Shown: positions 19,906-29,589, numbered from the stretch's first letter. The stretch is DNA of 44,464 nt from Propionicimonas sp. (GCF_029975155.1 NZ_JARKPQ010000109.1:1-44464); one strand, 5' to 3'. Program-made: numbers and translations. Notes: a model not told the origin generated them from the letters alone.

Positions 19906-20784
19906 GTGGACGGCCGCGGCGGCATCACCGCGGACCTGGTCCGCCGGCTGCTGGCCGAACAGGCGCCGCAGTGGGCCGGCCTGCCGGTCGAGCCGGTCCC
20001 GGTGGACGGCTGGGACAACCGCACCTACCGGCTCGGCGAGGCCCTCAGCGTCCGCCTGCCGTCGCACCGGCGCTACGCGTCGGCGGTGGCGAAGGAGGAC
20101 CGTTGGCTTCCGGTCCTGGCGCCGCAACTGCCGCTCCCGGTGCCGGAGCCGGTGTTCGCCGGCCAGCCGTCCGCGGCGTTTCCGATGCCGTGGTCGGTGC
20201 GGCGCTGGCTGCCGGGCGAGCCGGCGTCGTCCGCCACGGTGGTCGACCCGGTCGCCCTCGCTGACCGCCTCGCGGGCTTCCTGCGGGCGCTGTGGGGCGT
20301 CGATCCGGCCGGCGGGCCTGCCGCCGGCGAGCACAGCTTCTACCGGGGCTGCTCGCCGGAGCACTACGACGACGAGACCCGTCGTTGTATCGGGAGGCTC
20401 GCCGGCCGGGTCGATGCCGCCGCAGCGTCCGCCGTGTGGGACGCGGCGCTGGCCAGTTCGTGGGCTGCTCCGCCGGTGTGGTTCCACGGCGATGTCGCGG
20501 TCGGCAACCTGTTGGTGGACGATGGCCGGCTGGCGGCGGTGATCGACTTCGGCACGAGCGGGGTGGGTGACCCGGCGTGTGACGTGGTCATCGCCTGGAC
20601 GTTCCTCACCAGCAGGGCACGCACGGCCTTCGCCGAGGCCGTCCACCTCGACCCCGGCACGTGGGCGCGCGCCCGCGGCTGGGCGCTCTGGAAGGCCCTG
20701 ATCGGCGTGACCGACGATCCCGCGACCTCGGCCCTGCCGTTGCGCGTGATCGGGGAGGTGCTCGCCGACCCGGTCGTGCGCTGA
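19888..20784 (+). CDS. Aminoglycoside phosphotransferase (APH) family kinase
   Basis: Small-molecule kinase of 298 residues; true substrate unknown (antibiotic, choline-type or sugar). Brenner-type loop WFHGDVAVGNLLVDDG holds the catalytic Asp and metal-binding Asn, and VIDFGTSGVGDPACD holds the DFG aspartate; the N-lobe has DGWDNRTYRLG. The start is uncertain: TTG at 19888 follows GGGGAACG well, GTG at 19906 is the other choice. Either way the 5' end lies on a family B repeat that reads LSLSKPV here. The gene starts 16 bp after leuA. Resistance should not be assumed. Confidence 0.8.
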   Translation: MSLSKPVDGRGGITADLVRRLLAEQAPQWAGLPVEPVPVDGWDNRTYRLGEALSVRLPSHRRYASAVAKEDRWLPVLAPQLPLPVPEPVFAGQPSAAFPMPWSVRRWLPGEPASSATVVDPVALADRLAGFLRALWGVDPAGGPAAGEHSFYRGCSPEHYDDETRRCIGRLAGRVDAAAASAVWDAALASSWAAPPVWFHGDVAVGNLLVDDGRLAAVIDFGTSGVGDPACDVVIAWTFLTSRARTAFAEAVHLDPGTWARARGWALWKALIGVTDDPATSALPLRVIGEVLADPVVR

Positions 20785-20864
20785 GCCTGTGGACAACTCG
20801 CGTTGCGGAAGAGGCCCTGTGGACGGGTGACCGTTTCCGAGCCCTCTTGCCAAAGGTGTAGGGC

Positions 20865-21362
20865 ATGAGGACATCGAGAATCGGACCCACGTCCCGCAGG
20901 CGTTTCCTGCGCCACCTTCTGGCTGTCGCGGCATCGTTCGCCCTCGCCGCGACGTGGTCGGTCACTGCTGGCGCCGCGGCGGAAGCAGCCATCGTGACGG
21001 TCTGTGTGGTCAACCCGGGGAAGCCGCATGGCTCCAGGCATGTTGGGGGCACGATGAATGCCGTCGGTACGGTGGAGCGATGCGTCGGTAAGCCGGTCCC
21101 TGACCTCCATCTGGACGTGCAGCTCCAGCGCCTTCGCGGCGGAGCGTGGCGCGTGGTGCCAACCAAGAAGAAGGTGCTCGCCGCGAGGGGTAGCCTGATC
21201 CGGATCGGCCGCTCCAGAACCTGCGTGCCGGGCACCTATCGCACCCGCCTGCGCGTGTTCCACTTCGGACGGCACGGCGTCTGGCACTACAGCGGCCCGA
21301 CGCGGGTCGCATGTGGCTTGGCCAGCGGTGGCGGTGCTGGCGGCGGCGGTGGCGGCTGGTGA
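20865..21362 (+). CDS. Exported protein of unknown function
   Basis: 165 residues. The N-terminus RRRFLRHLLAVAASFALAATWSVTAGAAAEA is an export signal with a twin-arginine look (RRRFL) and likely cleavage after an Ala near residue 40. The mature part has four cysteines (VCVV, ERCVG, RTCVPG, VACGL) that could form two disulfides, and a Gly-rich tail GGGAGGGGGGW. No family recognised. Third codon positions carry more A/T than neighbours. The next gene begins about 40 bp downstream. Confidence 0.6.
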   Translation: MRTSRIGPTSRRRFLRHLLAVAASFALAATWSVTAGAAAEAAIVTVCVVNPGKPHGSRHVGGTMNAVGTVERCVGKPVPDLHLDVQLQRLRGGAWRVVPTKKKVLAARGSLIRIGRSRTCVPGTYRTRLRVFHFGRHGVWHYSGPTRVACGLASGGGAGGGGGGW

Positions 21363-21402
21363 CAATCGGAACATCTGGGCCGAGCGAAAGGGTTGGTGGG
21401 TG

Positions 21403-21939
21403 ATGCGACGGGCGAGCCGTGGCGCAGGGTGGCGACGCATCGCGCGGGCACCCGGGGCGGGTGGCAGCGATGCTGTCGGCATCGTCGTCGTCGACAGCTG
21501 GTTGCCGGCCAGAGGCGGCGATGCCATTGATGAGAAGCTCCGTGCCCGGGTGGGTCGTGCGCTTTTCGACGACGAAGGGAGGCTTCGTCGGTCGATCCGG
21601 ATCCCCACTCGTGGCGAAGTTGAATGGGTGGCAGGACTCAAGGATCTGGTTGATGTCCTGGGTGCCGGACCGCGGCTTCTCCTCGGTTGGTGGCGTGGTG
21701 ATGCCGGATATGTCGAAGCTGCCCTCGGTGACCCCGACTGCGAGGTGCCCCTTGAGCGGGGCACCGACCTCGACCTCGTCGTGTGGGGCGCTTCTCGTGG
21801 CGACCTGCTGTACACGCTGCACGCTGCTCGAGAGATGCCGACCATGATCGCGACGTCCGGCCCCGGCTGGGTGCTGATCTCGCCGCCGAGCTCGGACGAG
21901 ATGTTCCTGTATCCCGAGGTGTCGGCCTGGGGCGAGTGA
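21403..21939 (+). CDS. Hypothetical protein
   Basis: 178 residues, soluble, no family recognised. Central segment VEWVAGLKDLVDVLGAGPRLLLGWWRGD and the C-terminal half DLDLVVWGASRGDLLYTLHAAREMPTMIATSGPGWVLISPP look like a compact alpha/beta domain. ATG at 21403 is my choice; GTG at 21400 and an earlier GTG at 21313, overlapping the previous gene, are possible. Codon use is poorer in G/C at third positions than in the surrounding genes, as for the gene before it, which suggests both were acquired together. Confidence 0.5.
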   Translation: MRRASRGAGWRRIARAPGAGGSDAVGIVVVDSWLPARGGDAIDEKLRARVGRALFDDEGRLRRSIRIPTRGEVEWVAGLKDLVDVLGAGPRLLLGWWRGDAGYVEAALGDPDCEVPLERGTDLDLVVWGASRGDLLYTLHAAREMPTMIATSGPGWVLISPPSSDEMFLYPEVSAWGE

Positions 21940-21990
21940 CTCCGGCGCCCACGTCGGACCGCGCCGGGGAGGGTGCACACGCCGGGCCGA

Positions 21991-23424
<1,434 letters not shown>

Positions 23425-23489
23425 ACCCGATCCATTCCTCCGCCGATCAGGGCCGAATGCCGGCTGAGCGTGACGAAGAGCCAGGGATC

Positions 23490-23645
23490 GATGGTTGAGC
23501 TTGTCGAACCCCGCTCGACGATCTCGACAAGCTCGATCAGCGGTGGCTGGTGGTGAACGATCAGCGGTGGGTGGTGATGTTCGATCAGCGGTGGCTGGTG
23601 GTGATCGATCAGCGGCGGCTGGTGATCAGCGGTGGTGATGTTCGG
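23490..23645. repeat. Family B repeat with 24-bp tail array (B6)
   Basis: Inverted arms TTGAGCTTGTCGA (about 23494) and TCGACAAGCTCGA (about 23524) form a family B unit. Its tail GATCAGCGGTGG is then iterated at 23535, 23559, 23583 and 23607 (24-bp period), with a fifth, shorter unit at 23624. The rest of 23425-23718 shows no gene. Confidence 0.85.
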
Positions 23646-23718
23646 CCGGCGGCGCGGTGTTCAGCGGCAGTGGGCTCGGTGACGCTAGCCGATGGTGACT
23701 GACTCGGCTCGAAGAATC

Positions 23719-23943
23719 TCACACCGACGCGGCTTCCGAGTCCAGGAAGATGCAGCCGTTGTCTTGGAGCGCCACCGTTCCGGCATGGCGGGAGGTCGGC
23801 CCGATGGGAGCGAACCCATCGGCGGCGACCGGTGCGGTTCCGGCGAGGCCAGAGCCGGGGCTGCAGCCGGTCGAGACGGCGATCACCAGAAGGAGCGCGA
23901 GGACAAGGCCTCGGCCCGGCGCTTGGTCATGCTCAGCGAGCAT
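23719..23943 (-). CDS. Small putative lipoprotein, possibly truncated
   Basis: 74 residues. A hydrophobic stretch [16 protein letters not shown] ends in a lipobox (VSTGC, Cys27), predicting a membrane-anchored lipoprotein. The short mature part ends [20 protein letters not shown], which reads like the beginning of a beta domain and then stops; no continuation is visible in any frame before the repeat array. It begins inside the last codons of uppS (11-bp overlap), so it would be translated from the uppS message. It may be a decayed remnant of a longer lipoprotein. Confidence 0.55.
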   Translation of the reverse strand: MLAEHDQAPGRGLVLALLLVIAVSTGCSPGSGLAGTAPVAADGFAPIGPTSRHAGTVALQDNGCIFLDSEAASV

Positions 23944-24733
23944 CGTCGGTCACGACGTTCGGGACGGCGCCGCCGTAGCGGCGGTCGCGGTGGGCGTACT
24001 GTTCGACGGCGCGCCACAGGTCGCGGCGGTCGAAGTCTGGCCAGAGTCGGTCCATGAACACCATCTCGGCGTAGGCCGACTGCCACAGCAGGAAGTTGGA
24101 CGTGCGCTGCTCGCCGGAGGAGCGGACGAACAGGTCCACGTCGGGGATGTCCGGTTCGTCCAGGAAGCGGCGGAACCGCTCCTCGGTGAGCCGGGACGGG
24201 TCCAGCTCGCCGCGGACGGCCGCCTCGGCGATCGCGCGGGCCGCGTCCACGATCTCGGCGCGGCCGCCGTAGTTCACGCAGAACTGGAGCGTCAGCACCG
24301 AGTTGCCCTCGCTCTGCCGCTCGGCCTCCTGCAACTCCCTGATCACACTCCGCCACAGCTTCGGCGTGCGCCCGGCCCACCGGATCCGGACGCCCATCGC
24401 GTCCAGTTGGTCGCGACGGCGGTGGATGACGTCCCGGTTGAAGCCCATCAGCCAGCGCACCTCGTCCGGCGAACGGCGCCAGTTCTCCGTCGAGAAGGCG
24501 TACGCCGACAGGTACGGGATGCCGATCTCGATGGCCCCCTCGATCACGTCGAACAGCGCGTCCTCGCCGCGGGCGTGCCCGGCCGTCCGGGGCAGGTTGC
24601 GCGCCTTCGCCCAGCGGCCGTTGCCGTCCATCACGATCGCCACGTGCCGGGGGAGCGCCTTCGCCTCGATCGCCGGTGGACGGGCGCCGGACGGGTGCGA
24701 TGTGGGCGGACGGATCTGCTTCTGCGGGGCCAC
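23933..24733 (-). CDS. uppS: Isoprenyl transferase (undecaprenyl/decaprenyl diphosphate synthase)
   Basis: cis-Prenyltransferase making the polyprenyl diphosphate carrier for peptidoglycan and other wall polymers. 266 residues. Signature [24 protein letters not shown] with catalytic Asp36, the [11 protein letters not shown] segment, and [26 protein letters not shown] near the C-terminus. An N-terminal extension of about 28 residues precedes the core. GTG at 24733 has TAGGCT 6 nt upstream. Product chain length is not readable, so the precise name is open. Confidence 0.95.
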   Translation of the reverse strand: MAPQKQIRPPTSHPSGARPPAIEAKALPRHVAIVMDGNGRWAKARNLPRTAGHARGEDALFDVIEGAIEIGIPYLSAYAFSTENWRRSPDEVRWLMGFNRDVIHRRRDQLDAMGVRIRWAGRTPKLWRSVIRELQEAERQSEGNSVLTLQFCVNYGGRAEIVDAARAIAEAAVRGELDPSRLTEERFRRFLDEPDIPDVDLFVRSSGEQRTSNFLLWQSAYAEMVFMDRLWPDFDRRDLWRAVEQYAHRDRRYGGAVPNVVTDDAR

Positions 24734-24739
24734 GGTTGC

Positions 24740-24745
24740 AGCCTA
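24740..24745 (-). promoter_or_regulatory. Putative -10 box of uppS
   Basis: TAGGCT on the minus strand, 6 nt before the GTG start, no Shine-Dalgarno sequence. Confidence 0.5.
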
Positions 24746-24787
24746 ACCAGCCCGGCCCGGGATGCCGTCCGCTCAGGGCGAAACAGA

Positions 24788-24808
24788 CTTGAGTCACCCA
24801 GACTCAAC
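24788..24808. promoter_or_regulatory. HAIR operator (HspR binding site)
   Basis: CTTGAGT, 7 nt, ACTCAAC: one mismatch from the HAIR consensus CTTGAGT-N7-ACTCAAG. A further half-site CTTGAAT follows at 24812-24818. Confidence 0.8.
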
Positions 24809-24812
24809 CAAC

Positions 24813-24841
24813 TTGAATCAGGCCGGGATCAGACGCAGAAT
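24813..24841 (+). promoter_or_regulatory. hsp20 promoter
   Basis: TTGAAT (24813-24818), 17 nt, CAGAAT (24836-24841). The -35 overlaps the second HAIR half-site and the expected start point lies in the CIRCE element. Confidence 0.6.
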
Positions 24842-24845
24842 GGTG

Positions 24846-24872
24846 TTGGCACTCAAGCAAGGAGAGTGCTAA
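24846..24872. promoter_or_regulatory. CIRCE operator before hsp20
   Basis: TTGGCACTC, 9 nt, GAGTGCTAA: the standard 9-9-9 CIRCE layout, 24 nt before the ATG. Confidence 0.93.
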
Positions 24873-24895
24873 CCCCAGCGAGAGGAGTGAGCCAA

Positions 24896-25327
24896 ATGGC
24901 ACGGACCTTTGATCCCTTCCGTGAGATGGACCGCTGGTTCTCCGACGTCGCCCGGACGCCGGCCAGCGCCGCCATGCCCATGGATCTGTTCCGCGACGGA
25001 GACGTGTTCGTCGCGAAGATCGATCTCCCCGGCGTGGACCCCGCCTCGATCGACATCGACGTGGACGACCGCACGCTGACCGTCCGCGCGCAGCGCAACG
25101 CCGAGACCACCGAGACGCAGAAGTGGCTGGTGCGCGAGCGTCCGGCCGGCACCTTCGCCCGGCAGTTGACCCTCGGCTACGGCGTCGCCCTGGACCAGAT
25201 CGCCGCCGAGTACAACGACGGCGTGCTGAGCCTGCGCATCCCGGTCGCCGAGGAGGCCAAGCCGCGCAAGATCAGCGTCAGCCACAGCGGCGGCCCGACC
25301 CAGATCGAGGGCTCGGTCGAAAGCTGA
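24896..25327 (+). CDS. Hsp20/alpha-crystallin small heat-shock protein
   Basis: ATP-independent holdase that binds unfolding proteins. 143 residues: N-terminal arm MARTFDPFREMDRWFSDV, alpha-crystallin domain about 35-125 (DLFRDGDVFVAKIDLPGVDPASIDIDV to GVLSLRIPVAE) and a C-terminal tail with the AKPRKISV segment in place of the usual I-x-I anchor. AGAGGAG precedes the ATG at 24896. The open frame upstream to 23750 is antisense to uppS and is not coding. Both HrcA and HspR sites lie in the promoter. Confidence 0.95.
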   Translation: MARTFDPFREMDRWFSDVARTPASAAMPMDLFRDGDVFVAKIDLPGVDPASIDIDVDDRTLTVRAQRNAETTETQKWLVRERPAGTFARQLTLGYGVALDQIAAEYNDGVLSLRIPVAEEAKPRKISVSHSGGPTQIEGSVES

Positions 25328-25345
25328 CCCGGGCCCCCGGAGCAT

Positions 25346-25413
25346 CGAACGCCTCCGTTCCGGTCATTCGCCCCACCGCAGGGTGGAGCGTTTGACCGGA
25401 ACGGAGGCGTTCG
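25346..25413. terminator. Inverted repeat between hsp20 and the aldo/keto reductase gene
   Basis: Perfect 21-bp arms (25346-25366 and 25393-25413) with a 26-nt spacer that itself contains the small hairpin CCACC-GCAGGGTGG. Placed between convergent genes it could end both transcripts. No T-run; a mobile palindrome is the other possibility. Confidence 0.6.
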
Positions 25414-25451
25414 GCGTTGAGGGGCGGCGAAGGGAGGGTCGGCGAGCCGGG

Positions 25452-26387
25452 TCAGGCGAAGGGGGCGGAGACCTTGGTCAGGCGGTTCACCTGGGCTCGG
25501 GTGAGTTTGAGCTCCCCGGCGGCGAGGATCGCGGCCACCTGCTCCACCGAGGTCGCGGACGCGATCGGCGCGACCACCCCCGGCTGCTGGCGCAGCCAGG
25601 CCAGCGCGATCGTGGCCGGCTCGACGCCGTGCTCCTCCCCGATCGAGACGACCGCATCCACGACGTCGAAGCCGGCGTCGGTGGCGTAGCCGCGGACGCG
25701 GGCGGCGCGCGCGCCGTGCACGGCCTCGCCGCGCGCGTACTTGCCGGTCAGGAAGCCGGCGGCCAGCCCGTAGAAGGGCACCAGTGCGAGGTGGTGCTCG
25801 GCGCACACCGCGGCCAACCCGCCCTCGACCTCCGCGCGGTGCACGAGGTTGTACTGCGGCTGCACCGCCACCGGCAGCGCCAGACCCTCCGCGGTGGCGA
25901 TGTCGATGACCTCGTTCACCCGCTCGGGAGTGAAGTTCGACAGCCCGTAGTGCCGGATCGCGCCGCTGCGGACGAGCTGGTCGAACGCGCCCACCCACTC
26001 CACGGTCGGCACGTGGGGATCGTCCTCGTGCGCGTAGTACAGGTCGATCGTGTCGATGCCGAGCCGCCGGCGGGACCCGTCCAGGCAGATCCGCAGGTTC
26101 GCCGGACGCAGCCCGCGATGCACCGGGTGCTTCGCCACCTTCGTGGCCAGCACGATCCGGTCCCGGTTGGCCCGGGAGCGCAACCAGCCGCCGATGATGC
26201 TCTCGGACTCGCCGCCACGGTGGCCGGGCACCCACGTCGAGTAGGAGTCCGCGGTGTCGACGAAGTTCCCGCCGCCGTCGACGAAGGCGTCCAGGATCGT
26301 CTCGGAGGTGGCGGCGTCGGCGGTCCAGCCGAACACGTTGCCGCCCAGGCACAGCGGCGACACTCTCAACGTCGAGATTCGGTGCAT
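25452..26387 (-). CDS. Aldo/keto reductase
   Basis: NAD(P)H-dependent oxidoreductase of 311 residues with the AKR tetrad: Asp44 and Tyr49 in NFVDTADSYS, Lys83 in LATKVAKH and His120 in DLYYAHEDDP; the C-terminal VAPIASATSVEQVA segment is the cofactor-phosphate region. Substrate unknown. The start at 26387 is supported by TAGGCT exactly 6 nt upstream, whose TAG is also the stop codon of the SIMPL gene. It is the last gene of the minus-strand group araB-SIMPL-reductase. Confidence 0.92.
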   Translation of the reverse strand: MHRISTLRVSPLCLGGNVFGWTADAATSETILDAFVDGGGNFVDTADSYSTWVPGHRGGESESIIGGWLRSRANRDRIVLATKVAKHPVHRGLRPANLRICLDGSRRRLGIDTIDLYYAHEDDPHVPTVEWVGAFDQLVRSGAIRHYGLSNFTPERVNEVIDIATAEGLALPVAVQPQYNLVHRAEVEGGLAAVCAEHHLALVPFYGLAAGFLTGKYARGEAVHGARAARVRGYATDAGFDVVDAVVSIGEEHGVEPATIALAWLRQQPGVVAPIASATSVEQVAAILAAGELKLTRAQVNRLTKVSAPFA

Positions 26388-26393
26388 GGGTCC

Positions 26394-26399
26394 AGCCTA
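26394..26399 (-). promoter_or_regulatory. Putative -10 box of the aldo/keto reductase gene
   Basis: TAGGCT, 6 nt before the ATG; its first three bases are the stop codon of the upstream gene. Confidence 0.45.
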
Positions 26400-27023
26400 T
26401 GAGGACAGGTCGAAATCGACGCTGAGATGCACGGACAACTCGGTCGTGGCGTTCAGGTCCAGCCCGAGATCCAGAGGCGGCGCCGCCGCGCGGGCGGAAG
26501 CGGCGAACACCATCTGGTCGCCCCCGAACTCGACCCGTGGCGACGGCATGCTCCACGAATCGGACGCGTTCGCGATGCCGGTGACCTCGAGGCCGGCGGC
26601 CGCGGCCACGGCGTCCGCCTTGCGCCGGGCCATCGCCATGGCTTCCGCCGTGGCGGGGATGCTGGCCTCGAACTGCTCGTAGACCCACTCCAGTTCGTCC
26701 ACGGTCACCCCGGGCCGCTCCGACAACGCTCCCAGCACGTCCGGCAGCTGGTCGGCAGTCGCCCGCACCACCAGTGCGATGTCGACGGCCTGGCTCTTCA
26801 GCAGCTTGACGTCGCCGGTCGCGATGTGGACCCCGGTGACCTCGATCGCGTCCTCGGGGACGCCGCGGCCGGCCAGGTCGGCGACGAGATCGCGGACCTC
26901 GGCCGCCTTGCGGCCGGCGAGCCCGCCGAAGATCGTGGACGAGCCGCGCACCCGGATGTGCACCCGGGCCGAGGAGGCCGTGACCCGGACCGTGTGGTCG
27001 ACGGTGATCCGCAGGAGTCCCAT
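26397..27023 (-). CDS. SIMPL domain (DUF541) protein
   Basis: 208 residues resembling the SIMPL/DUF541 family, with the pattern VRVTASSARVHIRVRG, a central helix-rich part (PATAEAMAMARRKADAVAAAAGLEV) and a final LSVHLSVDFDLSS strand. Many family members are exported, but here there is no signal peptide, so it is probably cytoplasmic. Role unknown. It starts 25 nt after araB ends and may be transcribed with it; no link to arabinose is otherwise evident. Confidence 0.75.
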   Translation of the reverse strand: MGLLRITVDHTVRVTASSARVHIRVRGSSTIFGGLAGRKAAEVRDLVADLAGRGVPEDAIEVTGVHIATGDVKLLKSQAVDIALVVRATADQLPDVLGALSERPGVTVDELEWVYEQFEASIPATAEAMAMARRKADAVAAAAGLEVTGIANASDSWSMPSPRVEFGGDQMVFAASARAAAPPLDLGLDLNATTELSVHLSVDFDLSS

Positions 27024-27048
27024 TGATCGAGACTAGTGCCTGCGCGCG

Positions 27049-28650
27049 TCAGGTGTGGGCGATCGCGGCCTGTTCGACGGGAAGGGCGGTGCGGAACCGG
27101 TCGACATAGGCGGCGAAGCCGGCGACGTCCGCCGGATCGGGCTCGACGGTCTCCAGCTGCGCGCCGGCGAACACGGTGGTGGCGAGATAGTCGGCAAGGG
27201 TCTGGCCGTCGACGCGGTCCCGGCTGTAGGCGGCGAGCAGCGCGATGCCCCAGGCTCCGCCCTCGCCGGCGATGTCGCCGACGCTGACGGCGGCGTTGGC
27301 CGCGGCGGCGAGGTAGCGCTGGGCGACACCGCGGGTCTTGAACAGCCCGCCGTGCGCGAACAGCGAGTCCAGCCCGACGGCCTCCTCGGTCAGCAGGACG
27401 TCGAGTCCGATCCGCAGGCTGGCCAGGGCTGCGAACAGCTGGGCCCGCATGAAGTTGGCGAGGGTGAACCGGCTCTCCGGGGTGCGCACGAACAGCGGAC
27501 GGCCCTCGGCCAGGCCGGTGATGTGCTCGCCGGAGAGGTAGTTGTAGGCCAGCAGGCCACCGCAGTCGGCATCCCCGTCGAGGGAGGCGGTGAAGAGGGT
27601 CTCGAACACCGTTCCCGCGTCCGCGCCTGCGCCCAGCCGGGCCGCGAACTCGCCGAACACTCCCGCCCAGGTGTTGAGCTCGCTGGCTCCGTTGTTGCAG
27701 TGCACCATCGCGACCAGATCGCCGGCAGGGGTGGTGACCAGATCGAGCTCGGGGTGCATCCTGCCCAGTTCGTGCTCCAGCACCACCATCGCGAAGATCG
27801 ACGTGCCGGCGCTCACGTTCCCGGTGCGCGGCGCCACCGAGTTGGTCGCGACCATGCCGGTGCCGGCGTCCCCCTCGGGCGGGCAGAAGGGGACGCCCGG
27901 CTGCAGGGTGCCGGACGGGTCGAGCAGGGCGGCGCCGGCGGCGGTGAGCCGCCCGGCCGCCTCCCCGGCCGGCAGCACCGCCGGCAGCAGGTCGGCCAGC
28001 CGCCAGCCGAACCCCGCCTCGGCGACCAGGTCGTCGAACGGGGCCAGCATCCCGGCCGAGTAGCCGCCGGTCGTGGTGTCGATCGGGAACATCCCGGACG
28101 CGTCGCCCACGCCCAGCACCTGCTCGCCGGTCAACTGCCAGTGCACGTAGCCGGCCAGCGTGTTCAGGTGGGCGATCCGGCCCACGTGCTCCTCGCCGTT
28201 CAGCACGGCCTGGTACAGGTGGGCGATCGACCACCGCTGCGGGATCTGGTAGCCGAACAGGGCGCTCAGCTCTTCGCTGGCCGGGCCGGTGATCGTGTTC
28301 CGCCACGTCCGGAAGGGCACCAGCAGTTCGCCGGATGCGTCGAACGCCAGGTAGCCGTGCATCATCGCCGACACCCCCGCAGCACCCACCGTCCGCAGTT
28401 CCGCTCCGTACCTGGCTCGCACCTCGGCGGCCAGGGCGGCGTAGGCCGCCTGGAGGCCGGCGTGCACCGCGTCCAGCGGATAGGTCCATACGCGGTCGCT
28501 GAACTGGTTCTCCCAGTCGTGCCCGCCGGTGGCCAGTGGGGCATTGTCCGGGCCCGTCAGGACGGCCTTGATCCGGGTCGAGCCGAACTCGATCCCCAGA
28601 GCCGTCCGGCCAGCCTCGATCGCACGGCGGGCGGCGGTCATCTCGATCAT
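27049..28650 (-). CDS. araB: FGGY carbohydrate kinase, likely L-ribulokinase
   Basis: Phosphorylates a ketopentulose, by context L-ribulose, to feed AraD. 533 residues with FGGY-family features: [13 protein letters not shown] for the first phosphate loop, [25 protein letters not shown] and [19 protein letters not shown] for the second half. It resembles the actinobacterial arabinose-operon kinase more than the E. coli AraB type, so the substrate rests on context. ATG at 28650 has GGGAGG upstream; the 16 extra codons further up are rejected. It is transcribed away from araDA, with two operator-like sites before it. Confidence 0.82.
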   Translation of the reverse strand: MIEMTAARRAIEAGRTALGIEFGSTRIKAVLTGPDNAPLATGGHDWENQFSDRVWTYPLDAVHAGLQAAYAALAAEVRARYGAELRTVGAAGVSAMMHGYLAFDASGELLVPFRTWRNTITGPASEELSALFGYQIPQRWSIAHLYQAVLNGEEHVGRIAHLNTLAGYVHWQLTGEQVLGVGDASGMFPIDTTTGGYSAGMLAPFDDLVAEAGFGWRLADLLPAVLPAGEAAGRLTAAGAALLDPSGTLQPGVPFCPPEGDAGTGMVATNSVAPRTGNVSAGTSIFAMVVLEHELGRMHPELDLVTTPAGDLVAMVHCNNGASELNTWAGVFGEFAARLGAGADAGTVFETLFTASLDGDADCGGLLAYNYLSGEHITGLAEGRPLFVRTPESRFTLANFMRAQLFAALASLRIGLDVLLTEEAVGLDSLFAHGGLFKTRGVAQRYLAAAANAAVSVGDIAGEGGAWGIALLAAYSRDRVDGQTLADYLATTVFAGAQLETVEPDPADVAGFAAYVDRFRTALPVEQAAIAHT

Positions 28651-28687
28651 CGTTGATCCTCCCTCGGGTCGGCCCCGCTGGAGTGGG

Positions 28688-28699
28688 ACCGTTAACATC
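28688..28699. promoter_or_regulatory. Operator half-site before araB
   Basis: Minus strand GATGTTAACGGT, matching the first half of the araD operators, just downstream of the araB -10 box. Confidence 0.5.
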
Positions 28700-28703
28700 G
28701 ATC

Positions 28704-28733
28704 ATTCTGGCAGCTCGATGTATGCGCTAACAA
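28704..28733 (-). promoter_or_regulatory. Putative araB promoter
   Basis: Minus strand TTGTTA, 18 nt, CAGAAT. The -35 lies inside the operator at 28719-28732. Confidence 0.5.
28719..28732. promoter_or_regulatory. Putative arabinose operator (araB site)
   Basis: TGTATGCGCTAACA, a 14-bp site related to the three before araD. The palindromic TGTTANCGNTAACA style is that of LacI-type repressors. Confidence 0.6.
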
Positions 28734-28790
28734 CGGGCTCGCCGCGGTTGCTTCGCGAGGCCTCGGGCCGAGGCGGGGGAGAATGGCCGG

Positions 28791-29546
28791 GTGCCGACCT
28801 ATCGTGACGAGGCGGTCGTGCTGCGGACCCACAAGCTGGGCGAGGCCGACCGGATCATCACGCTGCTCTCGCGCCGGCACGGCAAGGTGCGTGCGGTGGC
28901 CCGGGGGGTGCGCCGTACCTCCTCGAAGTTCGGTGCGCGGCTGGAGCCGTTCAGCCACGTGGACCTGCAGTTCGCCACCGGACGCACGCTGGACGTGATC
29001 ACCCAGGCCGTCACGCTGCACCCCTACTCCGAGCCGCTCGCGCACGACTACGAGCGCTACACCACCGGTCAGGTGATGATCGAGACGGCCGACCGCCTGG
29101 TCACCGAGGAGGGCGAGCCGGCCCTCCAGCAGTACCAGTTGCTGGTCGGCGCACTGCATGCGCTCACCGCCGGGACGTCGGACGGACCGCGGTCCCCGGC
29201 GATGGTGATGGACGCGTACCTGCTGCGGGCCGTCGCCCTCGCCGGCTACGCCCCCACGCTCTCGGACTGCGCGCGCTGCGGTGCGCCGGGTCCGCACGAG
29301 GCGTTCTCGCCGCAGCTCGGCGGCATGGCGTGCCGGCGCTGCCGTCCGCCCGGTTCCGCTCACCCGGCACCGGCGACCGTCGACTACCTCGGCGCGCTGC
29401 TGGCCGGCAACTGGCCGGCCACGCGTGACGTCCCGGAGACGACGGTCCGGCAGGGCAGCGGGCTCGTCGCGGCCTTCCTCGGCTGGCACCTCGACCGGGG
29501 GCTGCGCTCGCTCGTGCACGTGGACAGGTCTTCGCCCACGCGCTGA
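28791..29546 (+). CDS. recO: DNA repair protein RecO
   Basis: Loads RecA at gaps together with RecF/RecR. 251 residues: N-terminal OB fold (about 1-80, starting YRDEAVVLRTHKLGEADRIITLLSRRHGKVRAVARGVRR) and a C-terminal helical part with a zinc site CARCG...CRRC. GTG at 28791 has GAGAAT 6 nt before it and no strong ribosome site. In related genomes recO lies next to era and uppS; here it is enclosed between the araB and araD operator clusters and so shares their surroundings. Confidence 0.93.
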   Translation: MPTYRDEAVVLRTHKLGEADRIITLLSRRHGKVRAVARGVRRTSSKFGARLEPFSHVDLQFATGRTLDVITQAVTLHPYSEPLAHDYERYTTGQVMIETADRLVTEEGEPALQQYQLLVGALHALTAGTSDGPRSPAMVMDAYLLRAVALAGYAPTLSDCARCGAPGPHEAFSPQLGGMACRRCRPPGSAHPAPATVDYLGALLAGNWPATRDVPETTVRQGSGLVAAFLGWHLDRGLRSLVHVDRSSPTR

Positions 29547-29589
29547 GCGCGGACCGGCTGACGCCGCACACCGTCGGACGCGGCGGCGA

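Noticed and set aside
19888..20784. Calling the phosphotransferase an aminoglycoside resistance gene
   Set aside because: Only general kinase motifs are visible; the family covers many substrates.
23750..24895. Upstream extension of the hsp20 reading frame
   Set aside because: It is antisense to uppS and would cover the HAIR, promoter and CIRCE sites; the Hsp20 family starts at 24896.
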